A DNA stretch of 64,000 nucleotides from Shewanella sp. MBTL60-007 (GCF_019654915.1 NZ_BPET01000020.1:24662-88661), one strand, 5' to 3'; shown: positions 46,449 to 55,911, counted from the stretch's first letter. Made by a program: numbers and translations. Notes: a model not told the origin generated them from the sequence alone.

Positions 46449-47609
46449 ATGCCATCTTATGTGAAGCAAGGAATGGTGCCCCCTAAGCGCCATATCACAT
46501 TTAAAAAAGACGATGGAGAGCTCTATCGTGAAGAGCTGTTCTCTACCCATGGCTTTTCTAATATCTACTCCAATAAGTACCACCACAACATGCCAACTAA
46601 GGCATTAGCGGTGAGTCCTTACAGCCTATCTCATGGTGAAGACTGGCAAGATTCTTTAGTACAGAACTATAAACTCGACACTAAAAAAGCTGACAGCAGT
46701 GGTAACTTTTTTAGTAGCCGTAACAAGATATTCTTTAATAATGATGTGGCCATGTATACCGCCAAAGTCAGCGAAGATTGTGACGAGTTTTACCGTAACG
46801 CCTATGCCGATGAAGTGATCTTTGTTCACGAAGGTCAAGGCACACTCTTGAGCGAATATGGCGCACTAACCGTTAAAAAATGGGACTATCTCGTGATCCC
46901 TCGGGGCACGACTTACCAATTAAAGTTTGATGACTACAGCAATGTACGCCTATTTGTCATCGAGTCATCGAGCATGGTTGAAGTCCCTAAGCATTTTCGA
47001 AATGAATATGGCCAAATGCTTGAGTCTGCTCCCTATTGTGAGCGCGACTTGCGCACACCTGAATTACAAGATGCCATCGTAGAGAAAGGCGATTTTCCGC
47101 TTATTTGTAAATTTGGCGACAAGTATCAACTCACCTCACTTGAGTGGCATCCATTCGACTTAGTGGGTTGGGACGGCTGCGTCTATCCTTGGGCGTTCAA
47201 TATTCAGGAATATGCGCCTAAGGTTGGTAAGATCCACCTTCCACCGTCGGATCACTTAGTCTTTACCGCACACAATTTTGTGATCTGCAATTTCGTTCCC
47301 CGTCCCTACGATTTTCACCCTGAGTCGATCCCCGCGCCCTATTACCACAGTAACATCGATAGCGATGAAGTGCTGTATTACGTTGACGGCGATTTTATGA
47401 GCCGCACGGGGATCGAAGCGGGTTATATGACATTGCATCAAAAAGGAGTTCCCCACGGACCACAGCCTGGTCGCACTGAGGCCTCTATCGGTAAAACCGA
47501 AACCTACGAATACGCAGTGATGGTCGATACTTTCGCCCCACTGAAACTAACAGAACATGTAAAACATTGCATGAGCGACGACTACAACCGCTCTTGGATT
47601 GAAAGCTAA
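46449..47609 (+). CDS. hmgA: Homogentisate 1,2-dioxygenase
   Basis: Non-haem Fe(II) cupin dioxygenase that opens the homogentisate ring to maleylacetoacetate in tyrosine/phenylalanine breakdown. It begins MPSYVKQGMVPPKRH and contains the iron-ligand region HLPPSDHLVFTAHNF and YHSNIDSDEVLYYVDG near residues 285-335. Length (386 aa) is the shorter bacterial form, against about 430-440 aa in Pseudomonas. ATG 46449 is supported by GAAGGAAA six bases upstream; the extension to 46368 is rejected. It lies upstream of hppD with a 91-bp gap. Confidence 0.92.
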   Translation: MPSYVKQGMVPPKRHITFKKDDGELYREELFSTHGFSNIYSNKYHHNMPTKALAVSPYSLSHGEDWQDSLVQNYKLDTKKADSSGNFFSSRNKIFFNNDVAMYTAKVSEDCDEFYRNAYADEVIFVHEGQGTLLSEYGALTVKKWDYLVIPRGTTYQLKFDDYSNVRLFVIESSSMVEVPKHFRNEYGQMLESAPYCERDLRTPELQDAIVEKGDFPLICKFGDKYQLTSLEWHPFDLVGWDGCVYPWAFNIQEYAPKVGKIHLPPSDHLVFTAHNFVICNFVPRPYDFHPESIPAPYYHSNIDSDEVLYYVDGDFMSRTGIEAGYMTLHQKGVPHGPQPGRTEASIGKTETYEYAVMVDTFAPLKLTEHVKHCMSDDYNRSWIES

Positions 47610-47700
47610 CCAAGACGATTTTTTCAAGACTTTAAGCTATCAAAAGAAGCCATCAATAGAATGGCTGGTATGTAGCAACAAATTGACAGAGGACACAACA

Positions 47701-48741
47701 ATGGCAAGCGAACAAAACCCACTGGGCCTACTCGGCATCGAATTCACCGAGTTTGCGACACCAGAACAAGACTTCATGCATCAGGTCTTTATCGACTTCG
47801 GATTTTCACTACTAAAGAAGTCTAAATCAAAAGACATTCTGTACTACAAACAGAATGACATTAACTTTTTATTGAATACCGAGCGCAAAGGGTTTTCTGC
47901 CGAGTTTGCTAAGAGTCACGGCCCAGCGATTTGCTCTATGGGTTGGCGCGTTGAAGATGCACAGCTTGCTTTCGATGGTGCGGTAGCACGCGGAGCAAAA
48001 CCTGCCGATGAAGCCGCAAAAGATATGCCTTATCCTGCAATTTACGGCATTGGTGATAGCTTAATTTACTTTATCGATACCTTTGGTGCAGACGATAATA
48101 TCTATGCGACTGACTTTGAAGACTTAGACGAGCAGATCATCGTTCAAGAGAAAGGTTTTATTGAAGTAGACCACCTTACCAATAATGTCTACAAAGGCAC
48201 TATGGAGTATTGGTCAAACTTCTATAAAGATATCTTCGGCTTTACAGAGGTACGCTACTTTGACATCAAAGGTTCGGAAACTGCACTTATCTCTTATGCA
48301 CTGCGCTCGCCAGATGGCAGCTTCTGTATCCCTATTAACGAAGGCAAAGGCAACGAAAAGAACCAGATCGATGAGTATCTACGTGAATACGATGGTCCGG
48401 GCGTACAGCACCTCGCGTTTAGAAGCCGTGACATAGTAGCTTCACTCGATGCGATGGAAGGCACATCGATTCAGACCTTAGATATTATCCCTGAGTACTA
48501 CGATACCATCTTCGACAAATTACCGCAGGTAACCGAAGACCGTGATCGTATTAAGCATCATCAGATTTTGGTCGACGGTGACGAGAGTGGTTACCTACTG
48601 CAGATCTTTACCAAGAACCTATTTGGTCCCATCTTTATTGAGATCATCCAACGCAAGAATAACCTAGGCTTCGGTGAAGGTAACTTTACCGCCCTATTTG
48701 AGTCGATTGAGCGTGATCAAAAACGTCGCGGTGTGCTTTAA
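47701..48741 (+). CDS. hppD: 4-hydroxyphenylpyruvate dioxygenase
   Basis: VOC-fold Fe(II) dioxygenase that forms homogentisate from 4-hydroxyphenylpyruvate, supplying hmgA. Iron ligands are visible: His in VDHLTNNV (about residue 159), His in QHLAFRS (about 238) and Glu in FIEIIQRK (about 318). The product-side C-terminal motif GFGEGNFTALFESIE is intact. ATG 47701 follows an AGGA SD; the frame's extension to 47599 overlaps hmgA and is rejected. 346 aa, standard. If hmgA is lost, homogentisate would accumulate as pyomelanin, a known Shewanella pigment. Confidence 0.95.
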   Translation: MASEQNPLGLLGIEFTEFATPEQDFMHQVFIDFGFSLLKKSKSKDILYYKQNDINFLLNTERKGFSAEFAKSHGPAICSMGWRVEDAQLAFDGAVARGAKPADEAAKDMPYPAIYGIGDSLIYFIDTFGADDNIYATDFEDLDEQIIVQEKGFIEVDHLTNNVYKGTMEYWSNFYKDIFGFTEVRYFDIKGSETALISYALRSPDGSFCIPINEGKGNEKNQIDEYLREYDGPGVQHLAFRSRDIVASLDAMEGTSIQTLDIIPEYYDTIFDKLPQVTEDRDRIKHHQILVDGDESGYLLQIFTKNLFGPIFIEIIQRKNNLGFGEGNFTALFESIERDQKRRGVL

Positions 48742-48799
48742 CTCAAAAATGATTTAGTACTAAAGCGACTCAACACTAAAAGGCAGAGAGTACGCAAAC

Positions 48800-48842
48800 T
48801 GGCAGCAGCCCAATCGCTAAAGCGCTAGGGCTGCTTTTAACC
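48800..48842. terminator. Terminator between hppD and LysR
   Basis: AGCAGCCC/GGGCTGCT stem enclosing a second CGCT/AGCG stem, followed by TTTT on the plus strand; between convergent genes. Confidence 0.78.
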
Positions 48843-48892
48843 TTGTGTTGCTAGCACTTTTACCACATGAGCTTTCATATAAATTTGCTCAT

Positions 48893-49810
48893 TTAAGCAT
48901 TTGGATTATTTTTTTCCTCTAGTAACATCGCTTTTAGCCTATTCAGCCCTTTGCCTTTATTTGTTATTTTCCACGCCATAAACAACTCTTGAGGTGCTGG
49001 TTTGTCTTCTAATTCAATTGCAACCAACTCTCCAGATGCAAGGTAGGGGTGAGCCATAGATAGTGGTAAGTGACCAATACCTATCCCAGCAAGAATCGCA
49101 GCAATCTTTTGCATAATAGAACTCACATAAAAATGTTGACTGCCTTGGAGCAAGTTAGCTGACCATGGAATTTCATGTTTCGCCGTATCATGCACAATAA
49201 TGTTTCGATATTGACTTAATTCACTTGCTTGAATCGGCTCTATAGCGTGCAATACTTTGACAGCAAGCTCATGCGATTTGCTAACAACCAATACACTGTT
49301 TAACTCCCCAGTCTTTATTGCTCTGATCCCTTTTTGATTAGGTACGGGAGCTGGCGCGCCAATCACTAAATCCACTTTATCTTCAATTAATGCTTCCCAA
49401 GTGCCATTCATAACCTCTTCTTGCACATCAACTTCAATGTTTTGATGTTCAGATAAAAATTCTTGTATGACAGTAAATACAGGCTTGATATCAATAATGG
49501 AGTCGCAAGCGATGCGAATTTTAGGCTCCCAGCCATTGGCGATGGTTTGCGTTTGCTCTGACAAAGTATTGATTGCAGATAAGAGCTTACGGCCTTCCGC
49601 TAATAAATGCTTACCAGCAGGTGTAAGCACTGCTCGCCTTCCTTGTCGTACAAACAAAGTTACGCCTAATTGTTCTTCTAGTTTTTGCACTATATAAGAA
49701 AGTGCTGAAGGGACTTTATTTAATTGCTCTGCTGCTGCGGCATAACTGCCGCGATGTTCAATCGCATCTAAGACCATTAATGCTTCAATGCTAAGCGGAG
49801 GCGTATTCAT
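48893..49810 (-). CDS. LysR-family regulator, divergent from doxX-yqjG-pirin
   Basis: 305-aa LysR-type regulator. HTH in residues 1-62 (GSYAAAAEQLNKVPSALSYI), then the effector-binding domain. It is divergent from a doxX/yqjG/pirin operon, an arrangement resembling the E. coli YhaJ (LysR)-YhaK (pirin)-YqjF/YqjG group, where YhaJ responds to quinone-like compounds. Regulation of the divergent genes is inferred from position. The 211-bp gap has an AT-rich centre that could hold the operator. Confidence 0.88.
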   Translation of the reverse strand: MNTPPLSIEALMVLDAIEHRGSYAAAAEQLNKVPSALSYIVQKLEEQLGVTLFVRQGRRAVLTPAGKHLLAEGRKLLSAINTLSEQTQTIANGWEPKIRIACDSIIDIKPVFTVIQEFLSEHQNIEVDVQEEVMNGTWEALIEDKVDLVIGAPAPVPNQKGIRAIKTGELNSVLVVSKSHELAVKVLHAIEPIQASELSQYRNIIVHDTAKHEIPWSANLLQGSQHFYVSSIMQKIAAILAGIGIGHLPLSMAHPYLASGELVAIELEDKPAPQELFMAWKITNKGKGLNRLKAMLLEEKNNPNA

Positions 49811-50021
49811 TGTTTAACCTTCATTGTTTTTTAGCCAAGTTTTATGTCGACAATGAGTGAGCCACTCCCCCTCATTAAATGTTCAATTTTTTTGAACAAA
49901 CAAAACAAATATTAAGGGTTATTCAATGATCATTCAACTTATACAATAGCGACATATTAACAAGAACCCATTATTAAGACGTCACTAATAATGACGTTGA
50001 ATTACTATTAAGGTGAAAATC

Positions 50022-50471
50022 ATGAACATTAAAAGCATTGCTCGCATCATCACTAAAACTGAACAATCAGCATCAACACTACCACTACGTTTAATTGCTG
50101 GAATAATTTTTATGGCTCATGGCGCACAAAAACTATTTGCTTGGTTTGGTGGTTATGGCTTAGAAGGAACGGGGCAATGGATGGAATCAATTGGACTTGC
50201 CCCCGGTTACTTAATGGCATTAATGGCTGGTAGCGTAGAGTTTTTCGGCGGTATATTATTAATAGTCGGGTTGCTGACCAGACCAACCAGCTTTGTTTTA
50301 GCTATCACTATGATCGTCGCTATTGTTAGTGCCCATATTGATAACGGCTTATTCATGGCAAACAATGGTTACGAGTTCGCGCTGACATTGCTCGCTATAT
50401 CAATCTCATTAGTGTTTAGTGGCGCAGGTAAGTTGTCTGTTGATAACGCAGTCGCGCAGCGTTTAGCTTAA
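50022..50471 (+). CDS. DoxX-family membrane protein (YqjF/YphA-like)
   Basis: 149-aa inner-membrane protein with four hydrophobic segments of the DoxX family. The motif RLIAGIIFMAHGAQKLFAWFG is on the first helix. E. coli YqjF is similar and lies next to yqjG. The role is unclear; DoxX proteins often accompany redox and quinone-related enzymes. ATG 50022 has AAGGTG six bases upstream; GTG 50013 is the alternative. First gene of a three-gene run. Confidence 0.86.
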   Translation: MNIKSIARIITKTEQSASTLPLRLIAGIIFMAHGAQKLFAWFGGYGLEGTGQWMESIGLAPGYLMALMAGSVEFFGGILLIVGLLTRPTSFVLAITMIVAIVSAHIDNGLFMANNGYEFALTLLAISISLVFSGAGKLSVDNAVAQRLA

Positions 50472-50516
50472 TCAATCGTAAAAACAGAAACCAACTTATC
50501 ACTCGAGGCTCCTACC

Positions 50517-51500
50517 ATGACATCAGTAAAGAACAGCTGGAACAGCAGTATCAAAAATGGCGAGTATCAGCGTAAAGAGTCACAATTTAGGCATTGGATA
50601 ACCCCAGATGGCAGTGCCGGCATTAGCGGGCATGGAGGATTTAAAGCAGAAGCTGACCGTTATCATTTATACGTATCACTTGCTTGCCCGTGGGCGCATC
50701 GAACCTTAGTTTTCCGCCAGCTAAAAGGCTTAGAGGATTTAATTACCGTAAGTGTTGTGCATCCAGATATGCATGATAAAGGCTGGAGCTTTAAGCATGA
50801 TGAATCATCTGCACAGCTTTATGGCACAACGGGTGATGAGTTATACGGAGATCGCTATATTGCTGACAAGTATCTCTCTCAAGACCCCAATTATAGTGGC
50901 GTGAATAGCGTACCAATTTTATGGGACAAGAAAAACAACGTCATCGTTAACAATGAATCATCAGAAATCATTCGCATGTTCAATAGTGCCTTTAATGACA
51001 TTACCGGCAATACACTTGATTTTTATCCAGAGCATTTACGGGAAAAAATTGATATTGAGAACGAGCGGATTTATCACAACATTAATAATGGTGTGTACAA
51101 AACAGGTTTTGCAACGACACAAGAAGCCTACGATAAAAATGTTAGCGCCTTATTTTCAGTACTTGAACAGCTTGAGAGCAAACTATCGACACAGCGATAT
51201 TTAACAGGGGATGAGCTGACAGAAGCAGACTGGCGCTTGTGGGTTACCTTAGTACGTTTTGATTCGGTTTATCACACGCACTTTAAGTGTAACCTAAAGC
51301 TAATCGAGCAATACAACAATCTTTACCGCTTTATGTTAGAGCTATACCAAATACCTAATATTGCTAAAACTGTTAATCAAGCACATATAAAACGTCATTA
51401 CTATGCCAGCCATTTAGCTATAAACCCCTACGGTATTGTACCAATAGCCCATAAACAAGATTGGACAGTTCCTCATGCTAGAGATGAGCAATTTAGCTAA
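50517..51500 (+). CDS. yqjG: Glutathionyl-hydroquinone reductase
   Basis: Xi-class glutathione transferase that reduces glutathionyl-hydroquinones to hydroquinones (YqjG/PcpF/ECM4 group). The catalytic cysteine is in YVSLACPWAHRTLVFRQ (about residue 59), with the following motif VVHPDMHDKGWSF. The C-terminal helical domain with EADWRLWVTLVRFD is intact. 327 aa, same as E. coli YqjG (328). ATG has a GAGG SD. Probably cotranscribed with doxX (45-bp gap). Confidence 0.93.
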   Translation: MTSVKNSWNSSIKNGEYQRKESQFRHWITPDGSAGISGHGGFKAEADRYHLYVSLACPWAHRTLVFRQLKGLEDLITVSVVHPDMHDKGWSFKHDESSAQLYGTTGDELYGDRYIADKYLSQDPNYSGVNSVPILWDKKNNVIVNNESSEIIRMFNSAFNDITGNTLDFYPEHLREKIDIENERIYHNINNGVYKTGFATTQEAYDKNVSALFSVLEQLESKLSTQRYLTGDELTEADWRLWVTLVRFDSVYHTHFKCNLKLIEQYNNLYRFMLELYQIPNIAKTVNQAHIKRHYYASHLAINPYGIVPIAHKQDWTVPHARDEQFS

Positions 51501-51623
51501 AACATACGAGCAAACGCAGATATGTCACCCAATATAATATTTGATGCTCGTATAGCTCATTGATAACAAGAATTACCGCTCTGTTTATCAATGAGATTTA
51601 TATTTAAAGCGCAAGGAGATCTT

Positions 51624-52355
51624 ATGATCAAACATTATCCCTATAACGGTTTAGGCTATGCTAACCACGGCTGGCTCAAAACTAAACATCACTTTAGCTT
51701 TGCTCATTACTATAACCCTGACCGTATGGGCTTTGGTAAACTACGTGTTGTCAATGATGACTGGGTTGAAGCTGGCATGGGATTTCCATCTCACCCACAC
51801 AGGAATATGGAGATTATCAGCTTCATTCGCTCAGGCGCGATCACCCATCAAGACAGTAGCGGAAACAAAGGCATCACTGCAGCGGGTGAAGTGCAAGTAA
51901 TGAGTGCAGGCTCAGGCATTATGCACTCGGAATATAATCGCACCAAAGACCCATTAACCCTTTATCAAATTTGGATTGAGACTAATAAGCAAAACGTTGA
52001 GCCTCGCTGGGAAAGTCAAAAATTCCCTACGCTGCAGCAAGAATCACTAACGCTGTTGGTATCAGGGTATAATGAGGACAAAAGCAAGGGAGAGAGCGAG
52101 CCGCTTTTTATCAACCAAGAAGCACGTATCTATGGTGGCCGATTAGCCCAAGGGACAATGATAGAGCATCATATTAACAATCAGGCTTACATTTTAGCCT
52201 CTAGCGGTATGTTCGACATTGTAGATACCTCGGGGAGGCAAATAGACAAAACCTCCATGAATAAAGGTGATGGCGCGGAGGTCACTCAGTCAAAATCCAT
52301 TTTATTAAGCGCTACAACCGATTGTGAAATCATTATTATTGATACAATCGATTAG
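51624..52355 (+). CDS. Pirin-family cupin protein
   Basis: Bicupin protein of the pirin/YhhW/YhaK type (243 aa), members of which include quercetin 2,3-dioxygenases. Metal-ligand histidines are in MGFPSHPHRNMEIISFI (about residues 53-62) and in SAGSGIMHSEYN (His about 99, Glu about 101), the usual three His plus one Glu. ATG 51624 has AAGGAG six bases upstream; the start at 51591 is rejected. Last of the doxX-yqjG-pirin set. A quinone-type substrate is suggested by context only. Confidence 0.88.
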   Translation: MIKHYPYNGLGYANHGWLKTKHHFSFAHYYNPDRMGFGKLRVVNDDWVEAGMGFPSHPHRNMEIISFIRSGAITHQDSSGNKGITAAGEVQVMSAGSGIMHSEYNRTKDPLTLYQIWIETNKQNVEPRWESQKFPTLQQESLTLLVSGYNEDKSKGESEPLFINQEARIYGGRLAQGTMIEHHINNQAYILASSGMFDIVDTSGRQIDKTSMNKGDGAEVTQSKSILLSATTDCEIIIIDTID

Positions 52356-52703
52356 CCAAGTTATTACCACGATACATAATCAATCCTTAAGTGTTTCAAG
52401 CTATTAACCAACCACCAGCATAAACAACGGCCCTATCATCAGCTCAATTTCACCGTGAGAATTGGCCTTCTAATGTGACAGCACCTCATGATCATTCGTG
52501 GTGAAATTCTGCACTTTAGAAAAGCTCGCTAGAGCGATATTGACTGGGTTAACCATAGCTTTGCTTCCAGCGTGCTTGATATTACTAAAAACCTGCCTCT
52601 CGGCAGATTTTTAGTAATATCAGCTCTACCCTAAGTTAGGTTTATTCTCTACACTATGCCCCTTTTCTATCTATGCTCGATTAATCTCAATTTAAACTAA
52701 ATA
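52356..52703. other. Intergenic region with a long palindrome
   Basis: 348 bp between the pirin gene and lysE. No gene. The main structure is the 44-bp hairpin at 52578-52621. Nothing else was found. Confidence 0.45.
52578..52621. terminator. 20-bp-arm hairpin after the pirin gene
   Basis: Arms of 20 bp with one mismatch (GATATTACTAAAAA... and ...TTTTTAGTAATATC) and a TCTC loop capped by CTGCC/GGCAG. It may end transcripts in either direction. It is over 220 bp past the pirin stop and so could instead be a small palindromic repeat unit. Confidence 0.55.
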
Positions 52704-53324
52704 ATGCCAGACTTAACTTTATTAGCGGTGTTTTTACCGACCTTCTTCTTTGTTTCTATTACCCCAGGTATGTGCATGACCTTAGCCATGACACTTGGCA
52801 TGAGTATTGGCTTTCGCCGCACCCTATGGATGATGGTTGGTGAGCTGGTTGGTGTCGCCTTAGTTGCCGTTGCTGCGGTGATGGGCGTTGCTAGCATCAT
52901 GCTTAACTACCCTGAACTTTTTGCCATATTGAAATGGGTAGGCGGGCTGTACCTGTGTTATATCGGCGTCAATATGTGGCGTTCAAGAGGCAAGATGGCC
53001 ATCATTGAAGGTCAGCAAACGCCTAGCGTCAGTAATGTAGAATTGATCTCACAGGGCTTTTTCACCGCTATCGCCAACCCTAAAGGCTGGGCGTTTATGG
53101 TGTCACTACTGCCGCCTTTTATCAGTGTCGAGCGAGATGTTGCTCCGCAGCTTATCGCGCTGGTCAGCATCATTCTATTCACTGAGCTCATTAGCATGAT
53201 GGCCTATGCCGCTGGTGGTAAGAGCCTGAGAATATTCCTAAGTCGTGGCGACAATATCAAATGGATGAATCGCATCGCTGGTAGCTTAATGCTCGCCGTT
53301 GGTATCTGGTTAGCGCTGGGCTAA
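52704..53324 (+). CDS. LysE/RhtB-family amino-acid exporter
   Basis: 206-aa inner-membrane protein with six hydrophobic segments of the LysE/RhtB family. The start FFVSITPGMCMTLAMTLGMS and the family motif KWVGGLYLCYIGVNMWRSR (about residues 76-94) are diagnostic, as is AIANPKGWAFMVSLLPPFI. Amino-acid or homoserine-lactone export is typical; the substrate is unknown. ATG has little SD. A terminator follows. Confidence 0.9.
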   Translation: MPDLTLLAVFLPTFFFVSITPGMCMTLAMTLGMSIGFRRTLWMMVGELVGVALVAVAAVMGVASIMLNYPELFAILKWVGGLYLCYIGVNMWRSRGKMAIIEGQQTPSVSNVELISQGFFTAIANPKGWAFMVSLLPPFISVERDVAPQLIALVSIILFTELISMMAYAAGGKSLRIFLSRGDNIKWMNRIAGSLMLAVGIWLALG

Positions 53325-53359
53325 TCCTAATTTAAGCGCGAGACGTAAGTTTACTCCAA

Positions 53360-53391
53360 TAATGCCAAGCCAATGCTTGGCATTTTTATTT
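53360..53391 (+). terminator. Terminator of the lysE-family gene
   Basis: TGCCAAGC/GCTTGGCA stem, 4-nt loop, T-rich tail. It overlaps the beginning of a 64-codon chance frame. Confidence 0.88.
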
Positions 53392-53514
53392 ATCTTTTTC
53401 GGCTACCCCACCATTTACAGCCGTCATCATTGGGTAATAAACAAGGCAAGGCTATCAGAAACAAGTAGTGAATATCGACTGAGCTATGACAGAGCTCGCC
53501 AAGCAGACAGTTGG

Positions 53515-53556
53515 TTATACAGGTGTATTACCATGATGGGTTACACACCTGTATAA
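53515..53556 (+). repeat. 12-bp inverted repeat before the small exported-protein gene
   Basis: TTATACAGGTGT and ACACCTGTATAA, perfect, separated by 18 bp, ending 32 bp before the ATG at 53589. It could be an operator or a leader hairpin. Confidence 0.6.
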
Positions 53557-53588
53557 TCACCTGAATACAACTTACAGAGAACTGCGAT

Positions 53589-53915
53589 ATGCCCAGAAAA
53601 TTAATCCTAAGTTTCACTTACACTATTAATGCCTTAATCATGACTATGGGTTTACTCACCTCAACCACCTCAGGTGCAATGACCATCGAAGGCAAGAAAG
53701 TATCGGTCATCGCCAATGACGCAACTATCTATGTATCAGCCTACATGGCCCCCGTGCTGTGCTCAAAAGGTGGCATAAAACTAACTGCCGTTGGCGAGTA
53801 TGCTGTCGATATTGTCTCGCTCTACTGCCTAAATGAAGCGCAGGTAGATAAACTCATCGAAGGGCTACAAGAAGCGAAAGCCGAATCGGCAAGACTAAAG
53901 GCATTGTCGAAATAG
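53589..53915 (+). CDS. Small predicted exported protein
   Basis: 108-aa protein with a likely signal peptide (hydrophobic residues about 8-30, cleavage near SGA). The mature part has two cysteines (CSKGG and YCLNEAQ) that could form a disulphide, followed by a charged helical C-terminus (KLIEGLQEAKAESARLKAL). No family recognised. SD is GAGAAC nine bases upstream. Single gene. Confidence 0.65.
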   Translation: MPRKLILSFTYTINALIMTMGLLTSTTSGAMTIEGKKVSVIANDATIYVSAYMAPVLCSKGGIKLTAVGEYAVDIVSLYCLNEAQVDKLIEGLQEAKAESARLKALSK

Positions 53916-54108
53916 AGCGTTGGCAAACACGAGTAAAAAATAGCACTGCGAATACTCATAGGCTAACGCTGCACACTTGCATTTGTTTTCTATTAACGTC
54001 ACATTGCTGTCATAAGGTTTGAAATAACAATGTCATCACTAATTGTATTCAAGCCTTCATAGACAACGACTAGCGTTTAGCGATAACAATAAATACAAAG
54101 GATTGAAA

Positions 54109-55911
54109 ATGTGCGCCTTTAAGACTCTCATGTTTACACCACGCTCGCTTAAATCTGATTCCCTTAAAGCTTATTCGATTAAAGCATTGGCCTTCACCAT
54201 TTCAATGGCTATCCCCTTAGCGCTTACGGCCACAACTCCCCTGCCAGCGATGGCCAAAGAAACCTCTATCTATAGCCATATTGCCACCGCTCAGCCTATC
54301 TGGGCCAAACACGGCATGGTGTCGAGTCAAGAAGCCCTTGCCACGCAAGCGGGGGTTGAAATCTTAAAACAGGGGGGAAATGCCGTCGATGCGGCGGTAG
54401 CCGTTGGCTTTAGTTTAGCGGTAACCCTGCCAAGAGCCGGCAATATCGGCGGTGGCGGATTTATGCTGGTTCACTTAAGCGAGCCTAACAAAACCATCGC
54501 CATCGATTACCGCGAAATGGCGCCCGCTAAGGCCCACCGCGATATTTTTCTCGATAAGGATGGCAACCCCGTTAACAAACTCAGCCGCGAGCACGGTTTA
54601 GCTGTCGGCGTTCCCGGCACTGTGATGGGCATGGAGCTGGCTCTCGAAAAATACGGCACCATGACCATGAAACAAGTAACCGATACTGCGATTAAAATGG
54701 CTAAAGATGGCATTATCGTGACCCCTGATCTACAAGCCTCATTATCGGGACTTAAGAGGCGCATCGCACAATGGCCCAGTTCTGCCGAAATTTTTTACAA
54801 AGCCGATGGCAGCGATTATCAAAGCGGTGAGTTATTAAAACAGCCCGAACTTGCACACTCCTTGTCACTCATTGCCAAACACGGCAGTAAAGGCTTCTAT
54901 CAAGGCGAAACCGCAGACAAGCTGGTTAAAGCCATTCAAGAGGCTGGTGGGATCATGACCTTAGCCGATCTCAAAAACTATAAAGTGATTGAGCGCGAGC
55001 CTGTGGTCGGAGAATATAGAGGCTATCAGGTAGTATCTATGCCACCTCCCTCTTCTGGTGGCATCCATATTATTGAGATGCTCAATATGTTAGAGGGTTA
55101 TCCGATTAAGGAGTTAGGTCACAACACCGCCGCCACATTGCACTTAATGACCGAATCCATGAAACGCGCCTATGCCGACCGTAGCGAATACTTAGGCGAT
55201 CCAGACTTTTATGATGTGCCTGTCAACGCACTGCTCAGTAAAGATTACGCCAAGCAACTCGCCAAACAGATCTCACCCGACAAGGCGACACCTAGCAGCG
55301 AAATTAAGCCCGGCAAACTTGCCCCCTATGAGAGCAATCAAACCACACACTACTCTGTGGTTGATAAGTGGGGTAACGCCGTCTCTAACACTTATACCCT
55401 CAACTTCAGTTATGGCTCGGGTCTCGTGGCAAAAGGCACGGGGATTTTGCTCAATAATGAAATGGATGACTTTTCAGCCAAGCCTGGCACCCCGAACGGT
55501 TATGGTTTAGTGGGCGGCGAAGCCAACGCCGTTGAAGGCAATAAGCGCCCATTGAGCTCAATGAGCCCAACCATAGTGATGAAAGACGGCAAGCCCTATA
55601 TTGTCACGGGTAGCCCAGGCGGGTCGCGCATTATCACTACAACCATGCAGATCATCATGAACGTCATCGATCACGACTTGAATATTGCCGAGGCGACCTA
55701 TGCCCCTCGTGTTCACCATCAATGGCTACCGGACGTACTGCGGGTTGAGCACTCTCTTAACCGCGATACCCAAAGCTTGCTAAAAGCTAAAGGTCACGAG
55801 GTGAAAGTCAACAATGCCATAGGCTCTACTCAGTCGATTATGCTGACAGAGCAAGGCATATTTGGCGCCAGTGATCCCCGCCGCGCAGGTAGTCAGACAG
55901 CTGGTTACTAA
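54109..55911 (+). CDS. ggt: Gamma-glutamyltransferase
   Basis: Periplasmic Ntn-hydrolase that transfers or hydrolyses the gamma-glutamyl group of glutathione. It is made as a proenzyme that cleaves itself before a catalytic threonine. The threonine is in SNQTTHYSVVDKWGNAVSNT (about residue 411 of 600), with GSPGGSRIITTTMQIIMNV and LLNNEMDDFSAKPGTPNG also intact. The signal peptide extends to about residue 50 (ends AMA). ATG 54109 has AAGGA six bases upstream; the TTG at 54043 is rejected. A terminator follows. Confidence 0.95.
   Translation: MCAFKTLMFTPRSLKSDSLKAYSIKALAFTISMAIPLALTATTPLPAMAKETSIYSHIATAQPIWAKHGMVSSQEALATQAGVEILKQGGNAVDAAVAVGFSLAVTLPRAGNIGGGGFMLVHLSEPNKTIAIDYREMAPAKAHRDIFLDKDGNPVNKLSREHGLAVGVPGTVMGMELALEKYGTMTMKQVTDTAIKMAKDGIIVTPDLQASLSGLKRRIAQWPSSAEIFYKADGSDYQSGELLKQPELAHSLSLIAKHGSKGFYQGETADKLVKAIQEAGGIMTLADLKNYKVIEREPVVGEYRGYQVVSMPPPSSGGIHIIEMLNMLEGYPIKELGHNTAATLHLMTESMKRAYADRSEYLGDPDFYDVPVNALLSKDYAKQLAKQISPDKATPSSEIKPGKLAPYESNQTTHYSVVDKWGNAVSNTYTLNFSYGSGLVAKGTGILLNNEMDDFSAKPGTPNGYGLVGGEANAVEGNKRPLSSMSPTIVMKDGKPYIVTGSPGGSRIITTTMQIIMNVIDHDLNIAEATYAPRVHHQWLPDVLRVEHSLNRDTQSLLKAKGHEVKVNNAIGSTQSIMLTEQGIFGASDPRRAGSQTAGY

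Noticed and set aside
53362..53556. 64-codon open frame after lysE
   Set aside because: Its first codons are the stem of the lysE terminator, it has no SD, and it ends inside an inverted repeat.
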